From NCBI GenBank assembly GCA_039621445.1, contig CP154954.1, forward strand, positions 19,826,642 through 19,890,641: a DNA stretch of 64,000 bases, in the 5' to 3' direction. Below the pieces are notes generated by a model, which had not been told where the DNA came from, made no database searches, and saw only the letters and a program-made list of their open reading frames with translations. This DNA is from Euglena gracilis (taxonomy: Eukaryota > Euglenida > Euglenophyceae > Euglenales). The position numbers and the translations under genes are program-made. This document shows positions 41,801-53,116 of the stretch, piece by piece; position 1 is the stretch's first letter, and each line of letters opens with the position of its first letter.

Positions 41801-44800
41801 ACATCCTTCTTTTCACATTGAATGCATAAATTGGGGTGCCTCTCCATGCAGACTGCCACGGCTACTATGCCGGAGATGAGCTGTGGGACGAGGCTTTCTC
41901 TTCAACCCATCAGAGGCACACACACACACACACACAGACACACATACACACACACACACACCAATGTTTCATGATTCTGGGCCATGGCCCCCAGAGACCC
42001 CATCTTTTTGGCCGTGGGGTGTTCGCCTGCCGACCACTGGGCCGGGTTCGACCTGAGGGTGTGCCTCCCTTGGCCCCCGAAGCTTCCGGTCCACCCCCTG
42101 TCGCCCACTGGTCTGGGCCATCACGGCATTCACGTCAAACCCGGGCGAGGCCACCCACCCACCCCACTGGGCCAAGGCCTCCGGGGGACAAGCTGGTGCA
42201 GGACCAGGACTGGACCCGGGTGACGGCGATGTACAACCACATCGCGCTCATCTTCGAGCGGGACCGGGAGCGGAGCACGAGCGTGGGCCGCTGGGGTGTG
42301 CCCCATGTGCGGCGGAGCGGCGCGAATTTGTTTTTGCCCGGGCAGCGTCGGAGGTGCAACACAGGGGGTCCAACTGAGGGCACAAGACAAACATTAACTC
42401 AACCGAGTTCTTGTGACCCAGATTTTCAGCAATAAACTCCAAGAATAATTGTGTGGGATTTGAAATTTCGGCAATGTTCATAGCCGAAATGGAATTTGCC
42501 TTGGGATCCTACCACACTTCACCAATCGTCTCAACAAGAATTTCGGAGTTAAAAAGTGCATTGCCCATGGATTTGGCAGCCATGTTGGTTTTGGTTTAAA
42601 TCTGGTGCTTTTGGTGCTTCCATCTGATCGGCTGCCGCAGGAACCCACCCGACGTTCATGCAGCTGCTGTTGAAGCTCTGGGAGAGGTATGTTGCTGGTT
42701 TCTCACTTGTCCTTCCAGTCGGCAATTTATGGGTCGATGCCCACCCATTTTTTTTGCCTTTACTGGCCGTGTGGGTCGTTGCAGTGCCGTTGATTCTGCT
42801 CGCTTTTCGACCTTGCGACGTTATTTGCCCCTGGAATTCTGTTCGATTCTGTGCCCTCTGGGATGGCAGAATTGGCTGATTTGGCGACGCTTATGATCAC
42901 CCCAAAGCTCCCTTCCAGACCCGAGTTATCCAGCCAGCCAGCAAGGCTCTAAATTGGATGAACTTGCCAATCCCCCCAACTTTCAACACTGCCATTTCGC
43001 CAAGGCGAGTTCTTGGTTCCAAAATATGCCGAAGTGAGTGTTTGGGTTGAAAAAAAATATGTTGCAAAAGTATCTCGAAAACTTACCCCCAAATGGAGGT
43101 GTTTCGTAAAGCAGGGATCCAATGGCTCGCAATTTTTCTCCCGCAAATGGGGTTGTGCTCAAGGTGATAATCCGCGGTTATCATTCCCTATCTGACCCAG
43201 GGGGGTCGAGCGCCAGGAGGGCGTCCTCCTTTTTCCGGGTGGTGAGGTTTCTCTTACCATAAAGAGATGAGAAAAGCGCAGCAAAGACCCCCTAAAAGTG
43301 TCTTAATCTCCCCAAACATCCAAAGGGAAATGTGTTGCCATTGTTTTCGCATTTTTGTGCTTTTTTTGTGCATTTTTCGAACTTTCCAAAAAATGTTCAT
43401 TTCTGCGCATTTATCGCATTTTTTTGCACTTTTTTTTGATTTCTTTCAGCGCATTTTTTTTTTGCCATTTTGGCACATTTTTTTGTGATTTACCCAGTAT
43501 TTCGCATTTTTGACCATTTTATAATTTTTTTCGATATTTTTTGAAACTGATATTTTCTTTATAATTCCATATAATTCCCGTAAATTTGTTGCCATTTTTT
43601 GCATGTTTTGGGGTAATTTTGCATTTTTTTTCCCCTCCAGATTTTGCAGATTTTGCATATTTTTGCGCTTTTTTGCACACTTTGCGCATTTTTTTTTTGC
43701 GGGGCTGGGCTAGCGCATCCACCTCCCCCCCCCCTGAACCAGGGGTTTTTTCCAGTCGTGGACCCCCAGGGGGGGGTAGGGTGGGTGGGTCCGGCCGAGC
43801 CCCCCCCCCCGGGGGGGGTCCCCCGGAGGGTTGTGGGATATACTTTTCGGCGCCAAAGGCGCCGAAAAAGTGCTATTTTAGCACTTTTCGCGATTTTCGG
43901 CCATTTTTTGTGGGTACCCCGGGGGGGCCCCCCTCCCCCCCCCCCGGTCTTAAAAAAACCCCTGCCCTGAACGTCCTGATTTTTTGAATTTTCGGGAAAA
44001 TTTGCCATTTTTATGTGTTCAACGATGTATCCTAATTTTTGAGACATATTCTTTTCACAGTGCACGATCCTGGTTTTGCGGCTTATTTTGGACCCTCCCA
44101 CCAGAAAAAATTTTGGGCCAAAATTTTCAGCGAAAATCCCAAAAGGGTGACCCTCCTTGTGATTTTCAGCAACTGACCCAAAAGGTCTAATTTCGGGGTG
44201 GGGTTTACAGGAGATCCCACAGGTTTCTTTTTTTCCCTTCTGAAGATGGACGTTTCGTTGTTGATATTGTTATTGCACAAAAGAAGGGTGCAAAGAAGAA
44301 CATATTAAATGCAATGTTGTGAACCCGCGATGCTTGTTTTTTTGCTTTCTTTTCTCCCGCGCAGACTACGTTGGATGCTGGACCAAGGGGTCCTCACCCC
44401 CGAGTGCAAGCAAGCCAGTCGTCGGCTGTTCGACGCGGTGTGCTCCACAACCCAGACCGAAAGGAACGCCCCGAGCGTGCGAGGCACTTTTGTGTTTATC
44501 CAGAGGAAGAAAGGGTCGAAGCCAGTGCAGCGCCTCCGCCAGACGGGACCCCAGCCAGTCCAGCCAGCTAGTTGCGTTTTTCAAGCCCTGGACGCCCTCC
44601 CTTTCCCACAGACATATTTCACCAGGCACCATCCAGCCGCCCTAAGAACGGCTGGATGGTAACAGGTTTTCCGCTTTGGAGGGTACCTAATTGGACCAAC
44701 TTTGGGTGAAAAAGGGGTAAATTTGAATGCCCAGCTCAAATTCCTGAGCTAAAAATCAATTTCTGGCATAATTTGCCGGTTTTGGGACTTCGTTTGATTT

Positions 44801-45670
44801 TCCCTTGCCCAGTCCGACCCGGGTTCAGCCCAGGTTTAACTAGGGGGACCCACCCCGGAGGGAGGGGTCAGCCACCGCCTGTTTCCAATCAGCCCGAACG
44901 TTCTGGCTTCTGACCTCCCCCCGGGGTTGTCAAGCGACGCCCTAGTCGAAACGTCTTCTTTACATGGTCGGAAGAATGAAAATTGATTGTAGGAAGGATT
45001 TATGAAAGCATTTTTTTTTGTGAGTTGATGATGGAGATTTGCGCAGGATATTGCTGACGGCAGAAAAGCAACACCCAAAGCGATACCGTCCTTGAAGGTG
45101 CAAAAGCACCGGAACCGGTGAAAAAAGTCCTTTGGGAATTTGGTTCGAAACCGCAGTTCCAGTCCCAACATGCTAATCCAGGTTTTCTTGGTGGTCGTTG
45201 TCTTATTTTTGGGTGGTCTCTTTCCGAGGGATATTGGATCAGGGGTTTTTTTCTTAGTCGTAGACCCCCCTGGGGGAGGGGGGGGGTAGGGTGGTCTGAC
45301 CGAGCGTCCCCCCCAGGGGGACGAAGGCGCCGAAAATTTTTGAAAAAGGTGCTATTTTTGGCGTTCTCGCAATTTTTGGCCATTTTCGGGGAAATTGAGT
45401 GGGTCCCCTGGGACCCCCCCCTGGGGGCCCCCAGGGGGTTGGTGGGTGGGAGGACCCCCCCTCCCCCCGGTCTTGAAAAAAACCGTGGATTGGATTCAAG
45501 CATTGTGGATTCAAGAATTGTGGGCCTGCGTTACTTATTATTATTTTGAGCCGATGGAGTACCTCTCAACCCCCCCTCCCCAGGTCAACCTGGAGCTGAC
45601 GTTCAAGCAGACCAGCAAGATCCCTAAGTGGGGCAGCCTGGCACAGCACGGAGATTGCAGCCGGTTTTAA
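38816..45670 (+). CDS. Unrecognised multi-exon gene
   Basis: Exons with compatible phases: 38816-38875 (GKKKGAKMSLGDFLGPPQPT), 39590-39671 (EHSVEVEEAPLS, KYSSYFTNEG), 41852-~41905 (CHGYYAGDELWDEAF), ~42202-42295 (QDWTRVTAMYNHIALIFERD), 42641-42686 (THPTFMQLLLKLWER), 44365-~44535 (LRWMLDQGVLTPECKQASRR) and 45584-45670 (VNLELTFKQTSKIPKWGS, stop TAA 45668-45670). Most borders are GT-AG, for example ACG|GTGTG to cacag|GAG, GGAG|GTATG to tgcag|AC, GAGAG|GTATG to gcgcag|A. Split codons resolve as NEG-D, RW-G-TH and E-R-LRW. The KKKGxKMSLGDFL stretch resembles motifs in translation-initiation-type proteins, but no family assignment is justified. First exon not found. Confidence 0.6.
39590..39671 (+). 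CDS. Exon of unrecognised gene (EHSVEVEEAPLS)
   Basis: Acceptor caccacag, donor GGAG|GTATGG; ends in phase 1 and joins AC-TGC at 41852 to give N-E-G-D-C. Confidence 0.65.
40380..40614. repeat. Inverted-repeat element GTAAACCCCC / GGGGGTTTAC
   Basis: It is built of 'caaataacaccccc' and 'ggtgtgttatttgggg' units, as at 9757-9855. The ends are inverted, but no target duplication was recognised. Confidence 0.65.
41852..42295 (+). CDS. Exons of unrecognised gene (YYAGDELWDEAF; WTRVTAMYNHIALIFERD)
   Basis: First exon: acceptor catgcag|ACTGCC, end uncertain near 41905. Second exon: about 42202-42295, donor TGGG|GTGTG, in phase with 42641. Confidence 0.55.
42641..42686 (+). CDS. Exon of unrecognised gene (THPTFMQLLLKLWER)
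   Basis: Acceptor tgccgcag, donor GAGAG|GTATG; joins A-CTA at 44365 to give W-E-R-L-R-W. Confidence 0.7.
43740..43964. mobile_element. TIR element CAGGGGTTTTTT, 8-bp TSD CCCTGAAC
   Basis: It begins CAGGGGTTTTTTCC and ends TTAAAAAAACCCCTG. The perfect duplication CCCTGAAC lies at 43732-43739 and 43965-43972. The central palindrome TTTTCGGCGCC-AAA-GGCGCCGAAAA is at 43844-43868. Sister of the 45240 element; it lies in an intron of the unrecognised gene. Confidence 0.93.
43844..43868. repeat. Central GGCGCC hairpin (11-bp stem)
   Basis: A perfect 11-bp stem with an AAA loop, in the middle of the 43740 element. Confidence 0.9.
44365..44535 (+). CDS. Exon of unrecognised gene (MLDQGVLTPECKQASRR)
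   Basis: Acceptor cccgcgcag|ACTACG. Frame open through SVRGTFVFIQRKKG; the donor is not resolved. Confidence 0.55.
45240..45487. mobile_element. TIR element CAGGGGTTTTTTT, TSD KATTGGAT
   Basis: Paralogue of the 43740 element. Left CAGGGGTTTTTTTCTTAG; right GAAAAAAACCGTG. The duplication TATTGGAT (45232-45239) / GATTGGAT (45488-45495) matches 7 of 8. The hairpin has lost one arm (GAAGGCGCCG near 45322). Confidence 0.82.
45584..45670 (+). CDS. Terminal exon of unrecognised gene (NLELTFKQTSKIPKW)
   Basis: Acceptor tccccag|GTCAAC. The only open frame runs to TAA at 45668-45670. Confidence 0.5.
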   Translation, partial: VNLELTFKQTSKIPKWGSLAQHGDCSRF

Positions 45671-48600
45671 GGAAGTCCGCACCTTGAGAGGGTGAGTGCT
45701 TTGGGGGGCAGTGGGCACCCCCGGGGGTCGGGTTTTGGGATGAGTGGGGGACACACCTTTCGGTGCCAAAGGCACTGGGGGCCCAAAAAATGGCCATTTT
45801 CAAGAAAAATTGTGCTTCACAGGCAGGCACCGGGACCCAAAACCGACCCCCCTTTCAGGGGTGTGCTTGCTGCGGGCATGCACCCATGTGGGGTGGGTAA
45901 CAAGAATCCTGAATGGGGAGATGTCAGGGCATACCAAAAAAAAAAGACGAAACAGGCAAAAATGCCCCGAAGTCATCAAAGGATGTGTCAACCTTATTCA
46001 GTTGCAAGCAGAATATGGATTAAGACCGGCTGGCATAGTGGACAAAATTTTTGAAGAAAAATATTGCTTGCCGTTTTTTTTTTTTGCTGCTTTCAACAGC
46101 TTTTGGCCCTTTTTTGCTGCTTTTGACCTCTTTTGGGCACTTTTTGCTGCTTTCATTTTCAAAAATAGGGGAAATGGGGTAAAAGATGGCCAGAAATGGT
46201 CCAAAGGTGGCCAAAAGTTGCTAAAATTGCCGAAAGTGGGCAAAAGTCAATTGAAAAATGATAAAAATGGCCAAAAGCAATCAAAAAATAATGTGGCCTT
46301 TCTCTGCCATTTGGTGGCATTTTTTGGCCATTTTTGGCCAAAAATGTCCAAAACTGGCCTTAAAGTGGGCATACGTGGGCAAAAATGGTGAGAATTGGCA
46401 AAAGCAGCTAAAAGCAAAAGCAGCAAAAGCAGCTAAAAAGGCAGACGAAAGAAGCAAAAAAGTTGGCAAAATTGGCCAAAAAGTTTGGCGAAAGTGGCCT
46501 ACAATGGGCAAAGGTGGACAAAAAAAAACGGCCCAAAAAAAGGTGGCCAAAAGTGGCCTCAAAGTGGCCAAAGAGCAGCAGAAGCACTCCAGTGGGCAAA
46601 GGTGTCCAAATTGGGCAAAAGTGGGCAAAGTTGCCCAAAAGTAACCAAAAGTGAACAAAACGCAACTAAAGCAGCCAAAAGTGGACAGAAACAGCTTATA
46701 GCAGCCAGAAGTGGGCAAAAAGTGGCGAAATAATTTCGCTTAAAGTTGGGGTGACTGGGATTTCTATTGCTGTGACTGGGCGTTGGTTGCTTAAGCACTG
46801 GCCGACCCCCCAGGGGGGTGACTGACTGGTTTTTTCAGAGTGACTGACTGGTTTTGCCCCCCCCCCCCGGGGTGTCAGCCAGGGGTGGGCAAAAGTGGCT
46901 TCAGTGACCCCGGCGCCAAAGGCGCCGGGGAATTTTTTTTGGCCTAAAATGGCCTAAAGTGACTGGAGTGGCCGGTTTTCCTGAGAGGCCGACTCCCCCC
47001 GGGGGGGAGCAGTGATTAACGGTTTCCCAAAAAAAAGTGATTGACTGGGTTTTCGAAGAGTGGAGTGACCCCCCCGGGTCGGTAAAAAATTGTATGCTGG
47101 GCGTGACTGGGCGTGATCGGGCGTGACTGGGTCTAGGACTCTAGATGACCACAGGTGCTTGTTTCACTCCCCCCCCCAAACGCAGACTCCGAAACTCCGT
47201 GCTGCGGCGGACTTGATGGCGGCGTCCACCGCCTAGCTGCGGAGCACCGGACTGTGGGATCGTCTTGCTGGCCCCCCCGGCCACTGACCAGCCCGTTGCT
47301 CTCTGCCCCCACGCCGGACAACCTCCGACACGGCCCCTCGACCCGCCCAGCCATTCCCAGCCTCGACCACTGCTTTGTCCTCGCCCATTGTGTTCCGCGG
47401 AGTCCCACCCACAGGCGCCTGGCATTGTCTGTCACCGACCGCGTCAACCCCTGCCTCCCGCCGGCTGCTCACTGTCCCAAGGTGCAGCAAGTATGGCCGT
47501 GGAACGTCTTTCTCGCCGTTATGAACCTGCAACTCAACCCCCTGCACCCGGACCCAACCACCTGGCGTTGGTTTGTGCACTATTTTTGATCGAACTCGAG
47601 TGGTCCCAAAGGAACCTCGCAGCGACCAACTTCGGCAAAGTCTTCTTACCTTGGAAATATTGGAGATTGGCTGAGTGCTCTAAAATTGTGGTTTTACTGT
47701 CTCAGAGATTTAGAACTTCGTATTCCGATTCCAGGTTGAAGGCAATTAAGAATCAATTAACGTGTCAAGGCAGGGGGGGATTTATATCCTCAATTCTCCC
47801 ACAATTTCCGCAATTTTCTGCAAATTTTTGGTATTTTACCCCCCTTTCTGCATTTTTTACGCCAAATTTTAAATTGGAGCAGGGGGAAAATATGCAAGTC
47901 GCATACTTTGCATATTTTTTTCATATCCAAAATCTCGAAAATTTGCATAATTTGCATTTTTTTTTTTGCATTATGGAAAATTTGTGAAAAGTCACATTTT
48001 TGCAGTTTTTTTCATATTTTGCCTTTCCGATTTTTGGGGGCATTTGCACAGGCAAATTTCTCCCACTTTTAGACAACTGGAAGTTGCATACCTCACGTTT
48101 TGGACCAATTGCACATTACGAGTAGTTGTATGGTGAAATATAACTAGGTGAACCAGCCACTTCACTTTTGCATTTTTTTGCGCTACGTATTCTGAGGAGC
48201 CTTGTTGCATATTCCCCAGCAAATTTCAGGGAAAAAAACACAAAAAAAATCGCCAAAATTGGCGGCTTTGCCAAAATTTTGCCAATGTTGGGAGAAAACA
48301 CAAACAGATGCGAAAAAGTACTTGTTTTCCTCCTTGCCTGCTGAACCATTTGTGGAATGGCCAGAACTCATTGCACCTTTATAATAAATAATATAATAAT
48401 TTCGATTTTATTATATTCGAAATTATTTCTAAGTCGCATTCAGACTTGATTCTTCCTGAGGTTTTTTGTCCAATTTTTGTCATTTTTTTTAACAAAATCC
48501 CCAAAGTTACATTAAGGACAAAGTTGCATGTTTTTGGACTATTTTGCTTTTGGAAAGAAATGTGAATGACAGCACAAAACACACACCGCTGCAAAATAAT

Positions 48601-49236
48601 CAAGCAGGCGAAATTTTTCCAAGTACTTCCAGCTGAAATGTGTACGTTCCCAATAAATTTCTCCGCAATTTTTTTCCCTAGGGCGTCCAATATCACCCCC
48701 TCCCCCAGTCAAGACTTTGGTAGGGTACCATGTCAGCTGATGAAGATTCCTTCGGAAAAAGGAAAATTTTGGCAAAACAGGAATAGGTGCCCCTGGAAAA
48801 ACGGGAATAGACAGTGGGGGTGCCGACCCCCCCCCCCCACCGAGAACACAGCAAACCATGGGTTTCCCGGGGATCCCATTCAGCCTTGTTCGGCCGATCA
48901 CCACTAATCTCCCCCCCCCCAAACTCTACGGATTGGTTTGTGCAACCTAGACAAGCCCCACAGTGAACATTCACCGCCGATCCTGATTTCGTCCTCAGGT
49001 GTTGTATCATTATCAGGTGTGTTCTCCCCCCAAGGCTTTCTGGCCCAGAAACGAAAGTCAACGTTGGGAAGGACATGGGGGGGGGGGGCTCTTCCCGTGC
49101 CGACGTCTTTCCGATCAGGGTTTGCGGTGGCGGCGACCCGCGATGCTGGCGGAGCGATGCCCGAGACCGCCGCTGCGCTGAGCCGACCGCGCCATGCTTG
49201 CCGCGACCCCCGCATTGCGTCCCCCTCTCTGCCCAG
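45671..49236. other. Spacer with 'tggccaaaa' arrays and one TIR element
   Basis: 46075-46165 is rich in 'ttttgctgctttt'; 46190-46720 is rich in the complementary-type 'ggccaaaagtgg'. The 46784 element follows. A GC-rich island at 47170-47590 is open in several frames. 47760-48560 is A/T-rich. Nothing else is supported. Confidence 0.5.
46784..47096. mobile_element. 'gactggttttt' family element, 8-bp TSD CTGGGCGT
   Basis: It ends GGTAAAAAATTGTATG, as in the 22.63-kb copy, and starts TGGTTGCTTAAGCACTGG. The perfect duplication CTGGGCGT lies at 46776-46783 and 47097-47104. The central hairpin CCGGCGCC-AAA-GGCGCCGG is at 46910-46928. Confidence 0.88.
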
Positions 49237-49560
49237 GGGTCGGCGTGTGCCCGTTCCTGCGAACATTTGAGTGGTGTTATTTCGGGGCCTCGTGCTACAA
49301 GTAATAGATAACCAATAGATATGTCAAAATCTTCCTCCCAAAATCAACCAAACTCAGTCCAAAGAGCGTCCGATTTGTGATGATCGCCAACGTTACAAGA
49401 AAAACAGGACTGCGGGAAATTGTGTATTGCTTTTTTGTGAAGCTTTGACCGCGAAGATTTGGGCCATAAGCACCTCCTCCCCACTTGTGAAATACCCAGT
49501 CCCGAATGCCCACGACCCAGCCAACAGCCACACTCGGCTAATAGTATCTCAGCTGCTGCG
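49237..49560 (+). CDS. CCCH-type zinc-finger protein (two exons)
   Basis: Exon 49237-49300 (acceptor ctgcccag|GGG) encodes VCPFLRTFEWCYFGASCY. Exon about 49507-49560 resumes as N-A-H-D-P, ending at LLR|GTGCGG. Joined, the spacing is C-x8-C-x5-C-x3-H, the standard CCCH RNA-binding finger, with the usual aromatic and CxFG pattern. The ~206-bp intron splits the finger between the third Cys and the His. Its borders (CTACAA|GTAATA ... CCCGAA|TGCCC) fit neither clean GT-AG nor the CAG/CTG rule, so it may be an intermediate-type intron. The rest of the protein was not found. Confidence 0.6.
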
Positions 49561-51844
49561 GTGCGGGGCTGCCATTTGTCGTATATCCGTGACATTTGGG
49601 TGGTCCAATTGTCGTGGCCGATTCCTGGCCCCCTCCCGGAACACACCTTTCGCCGGCCCTTCCCCAGCGTCGCTCCCCCGGCGCCTCCCGCCACCGCTGC
49701 CCACCGTCTTTGGTGTGCCTGCCGCCGGCTTGAAAGGAGTGTACTCTGTTTCCGCGGGTGCTCTTCCGCTGTGTGAAGGCCCGCAGCATGGGGATGGCCT
49801 GTTTTCCCGTCCCCAAATGTGCCACGGTGTGCTGTTTGCAGACGCCATTTCTGCTCAGGAGGCGATGTCGTCACCCGCAGCCCTCTTTTGCCCTTTGCTG
49901 CGCTTGAAGTTGCCGCTTTCTTGCTCGCCGCCAGCTTCTTGACGTTCGCAAGACGGCTCTTTCCCCGGCGTCGGGTATGGGCGTCCAACACAAACCATCA
50001 TCCAATCGGTGCATATACTGCCTCGCAAAACGAAGACTGGAAGACTGGATCCAACCCCCCCCCCCAGAGATCGCAGGCTGGGTGTTGGCACATCCATCTC
50101 TCAATTGGATCAACAGCGTGGCTTCAGCGTCCTTTGCTGGGAGCAAGGCTTGTCGAGTTTTGCATTAATGCATCCTGTCTTCCTGTGCCCATTCAACACC
50201 GGAAACACGTTTTGTAAACCTGATCACAACCAAACATCCCAGACTTCCAGATATCATTTACCGGACATCATTTGTCTCTTCAGATGCTGTCTTTGATCAC
50301 TCAACCCGTTGAAGGATTCCCCAACACTGACATGCGATTTGCAGTCTTTCAGGTCCCTTTTGTTGCCAATATCTGGCAAGCTTAACCAGCCAATGTCGGA
50401 GGAAACCGTTCAGGGGTGGTTAGTTCCAGGTTCATTTTTATCGCAATCACCAATGCTGAAGACTCCAAAGCAGAGCAGACGCTCATGGACCAATGCGTTG
50501 CACATTCAAACCACTATCCCAAACCATTACCTGTGCTTTAATATGCCACACTCATCTGAAAGGCCTGTGGCTGGGATTCGGGCCACTGCGGTTGCACAGA
50601 CAGTTTGCATGGTTCTCCGGCAGCAATGTGTGACGCATTCTATATGCACTGTTTCTGTCTTGTTCGGGTCTCCTAACCTTCTTCGCTTCATTCTTTGAGA
50701 TATTTCTCCACAAAAAATATCCTTCAAAAATCAATTCCAACGGCAGAAGGTGCCAAAGGAAATTTTGGCACCACTGGAAAAATGAGAAAAGCTGACAAAG
50801 GGGGACCAAACCAACGCTTCCCGCATGCCCTTTTGGCCCTGGTTATTTAGGGCTTTTTCGAAGATTTTCGAGTATTTTTTTTAAAAAAAATACGGCTGCT
50901 TCGCTTCCCCTTCCCCTTTCCAAGGATGAAGGCTTTTAAGGCATTTTTTTAAATAGATTTTTTGAAGACTTTTTAAGGTTTTAAAACTTGAAGGGTTTTC
51001 AGCTGTTTTTTTTTGTTCTTTTTTTTTGAAACGTGCAATGATTGTGCTTGCGTGTTTTTTTTAAAAGAAAAATGTAAACCCAGTTCAAGACATCCACAGT
51101 GTTCGTGAAATGTTGTTGCATAATGGAGATTTTTTTTTCGCAGACATGAATTTTTTTGATCTTTATCAACGTAAATGTGTACAGTCCGACATGGTGAAAA
51201 AATATATCGTCATGCTTTTCTTAAAGGCAATTTAAGTCATTTCATTTTTCAAGGCTTTGGAGCCTTGAAGAGGTGTAGGGCCTAAATTTCTCCCTCGACA
51301 GTCTGCGTACTTCTTTTCCAGGATGGCCGCACCCCCGGGGGTGTTGTAAGCAGGTGGAGGGGGGGGGGGGCGTTTTCATCAACCCCCAGAGGCCTCCCCA
51401 AAACCCTGCGGCAGGGTTGGATATAAGGACTGAAGGAGGGTGTGTGGAATTTAGGCGGCCCCACCCCTCCCCCCTCCTCCACCTCTTGAAACCTTGGGGT
51501 AGAATGCCCCGCCAAAAAAAGATCAAATTTTCTTTTCCGGCGCTTTGTGCCAAAAACATTTGGGAATTTCGACATTTTTTTTACCCCCCTGTCCCGCTTG
51601 GCCCGGGGGGCGGGGGGTTCGACCCCCTCACCTGCCATATCGAACCCTGAGCTGCAGACAGAAGCCAGCCATCTCCGAATGGCGGTGCTGTGCCTGAGGG
51701 GCGGGAAGTCTTGCTGGCGCACGAAACTGAGTGGTCCGGTGGTCCAGTGGTCCTCTCGGCTCGGGTTGACCCAGGCCAATTTCCCTTTTAAGACAGACTC
51801 CAATTTTTGGACACCCGGCGCTGGGCGGTGTGCTATCCCCCCAC
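49561..51844. other. Spacer between CCCH exons and MTG1
   Basis: A GC-rich island (49600-49990) is open on both strands and gave no recognised family. 50700-51240 is A/T-rich with nothing seen. 51650-51790 is open on the + strand, unrecognised. Upstream exons of MTG1 may lie here. Confidence 0.45.
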
Positions 51845-52182
51845 CAGTCAATCATTTAGTCACTGGCCGACCCCCCCCCCCGGGGGGGGGGGTGACTGGT
51901 TTTTCCAGAGTGACTGACTGGTTTTTGGCCCGGACCCCCCCCCCCCCCCGGGGGGGGGGGGGGGCAAAAAACCGCCAAAATGACCCGGCGCCGAAGGCAC
52001 TGGAAATTTTTATTTGTCCTTTTTTTTACATGTTTTGGGTCAAAATTCCCTTTGGATTGCAGAGTGGCCGACCCCCCAGGGGGGGGGGGTTGACTGACTG
52101 GTTTCACAAAAAAAAGTGACTGACTGGTTTTTCAAAAGTGGAGTGACCCCCCTCCCCCCTGGGGGTCGATAAAAAAGGTATG
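51845..52182. mobile_element. 'gactggttttt' family element, 8-bp TSD CCCCCCAC
   Basis: It begins CAGTCAATCATTTAGTCACT and ends GATAAAAAAGGTATG. The duplication CCCCCCAC lies at 51837-51844 and 52183-52190 (perfect, but C-rich). A degraded hairpin is at about 51986-52005. Confidence 0.8.
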
Positions 52183-52460
52183 CCCCCCACCCATCCCCGC
52201 CCTTCAGGTCTCAACATCGACTGCAGCGCCTGAGGGGTTTCTGTCAGATCCCCACCGTGAGGTTGGAGGGCATCCGTGGCTGCGCCAAACAGGAGGGGCC
52301 GAAGCGCTGAGGCGACCTGAGGGCAGTCCGTTGTCTCGGCCGGATGAGTTTGGATTGCGAAAGGTATTGACTCCACTGAGCTGCTTTTTTTTTTGTGAGC
52401 GTGCTGCATACCTCGGTTTTCTTTCGGTTCAATGGTGTATTGTTTAATTGTGCTGGAGTT

Positions 52461-53080
52461 CAGAGTGTGACGCATTGCCAGGAGTGGACCAAGTGCTTCG
52501 TGCCGGACGCCCCCGAAGTTGCTTTGGCGGACGTTTCGGAACATCTTCAAAAGCACGTGTATGATGTCCTGGTGGACGTGCGCGATGCGCGGCTACCAGG
52601 CTTCTGCTTAAGGGATTGCAGTACCCCCCCCCCCGGGGGCTGGACTGCAGCTAGTCCAAATTTGGCTAGTGGGATTTCTAGCAGACCCCCCCCCCGGGGT
52701 CTGCTGGCAGGGCTAGCTAGTGGAAATTTTTTTCCAGTGACCGGCGTGAAGCGCCGGAAATTTTTGGGGGGACCCCCAAAAATGGCCAAAAAAGCCCGTT
52801 TTTGGCCATTTTTGGGAATTTTTGGACCAAAATCAGCCAAAAACCTATTAAAACCCTCATTTCCACCTCGGCGCACAGCGCCTGAGGAAAATTTTTTCCA
52901 GTTGGGGGGACCCCCGGACCCCCCCTCCCCCGGCGGGAGGGGGGGTCTAGCTAGTCCATTTTTCCAGTGTCTAGCCGATTGGCTGGCCAGTACCCCCCCC
53001 CGGGGGTCTTTAAGCAAAAGCCTGGCGGCTACCACAATCATCCCTCCATCCACAATACCAGGGATTGGCCAAAGTTGTGC

Positions 53081-53082
<2 letters not shown>
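52461..53082 (+). CDS. MTG1: MTG1 exons 1-2 read here, split by an insertion
   Basis: Starts 5 nt after CTG 52453-52455. Without the 52597-53024 element and one duplication the frame reads VRDARLPQSSLHPQYQ, matching the family's VxDARIPxSxRNP. Ends at CAG|GTGTGTGT, a conventional donor inside a GT repeat. Confidence 0.85.

Positions 53083-53116
<34 letters not shown>

Noticed and set aside
47155-47589. Possible reverse-transcriptase zinc-knuckle remnant (HCPKVQQVW)
   Set aside because: One short resemblance in a GC-rich island open in several frames; no RT core motif nearby.
49344-49991. Basic antisense protein (LANVKKLAASKKAA)
   Set aside because: It overlaps the CCCH exon on the other strand, and GC-rich DNA gives long antisense frames; no family recognised.
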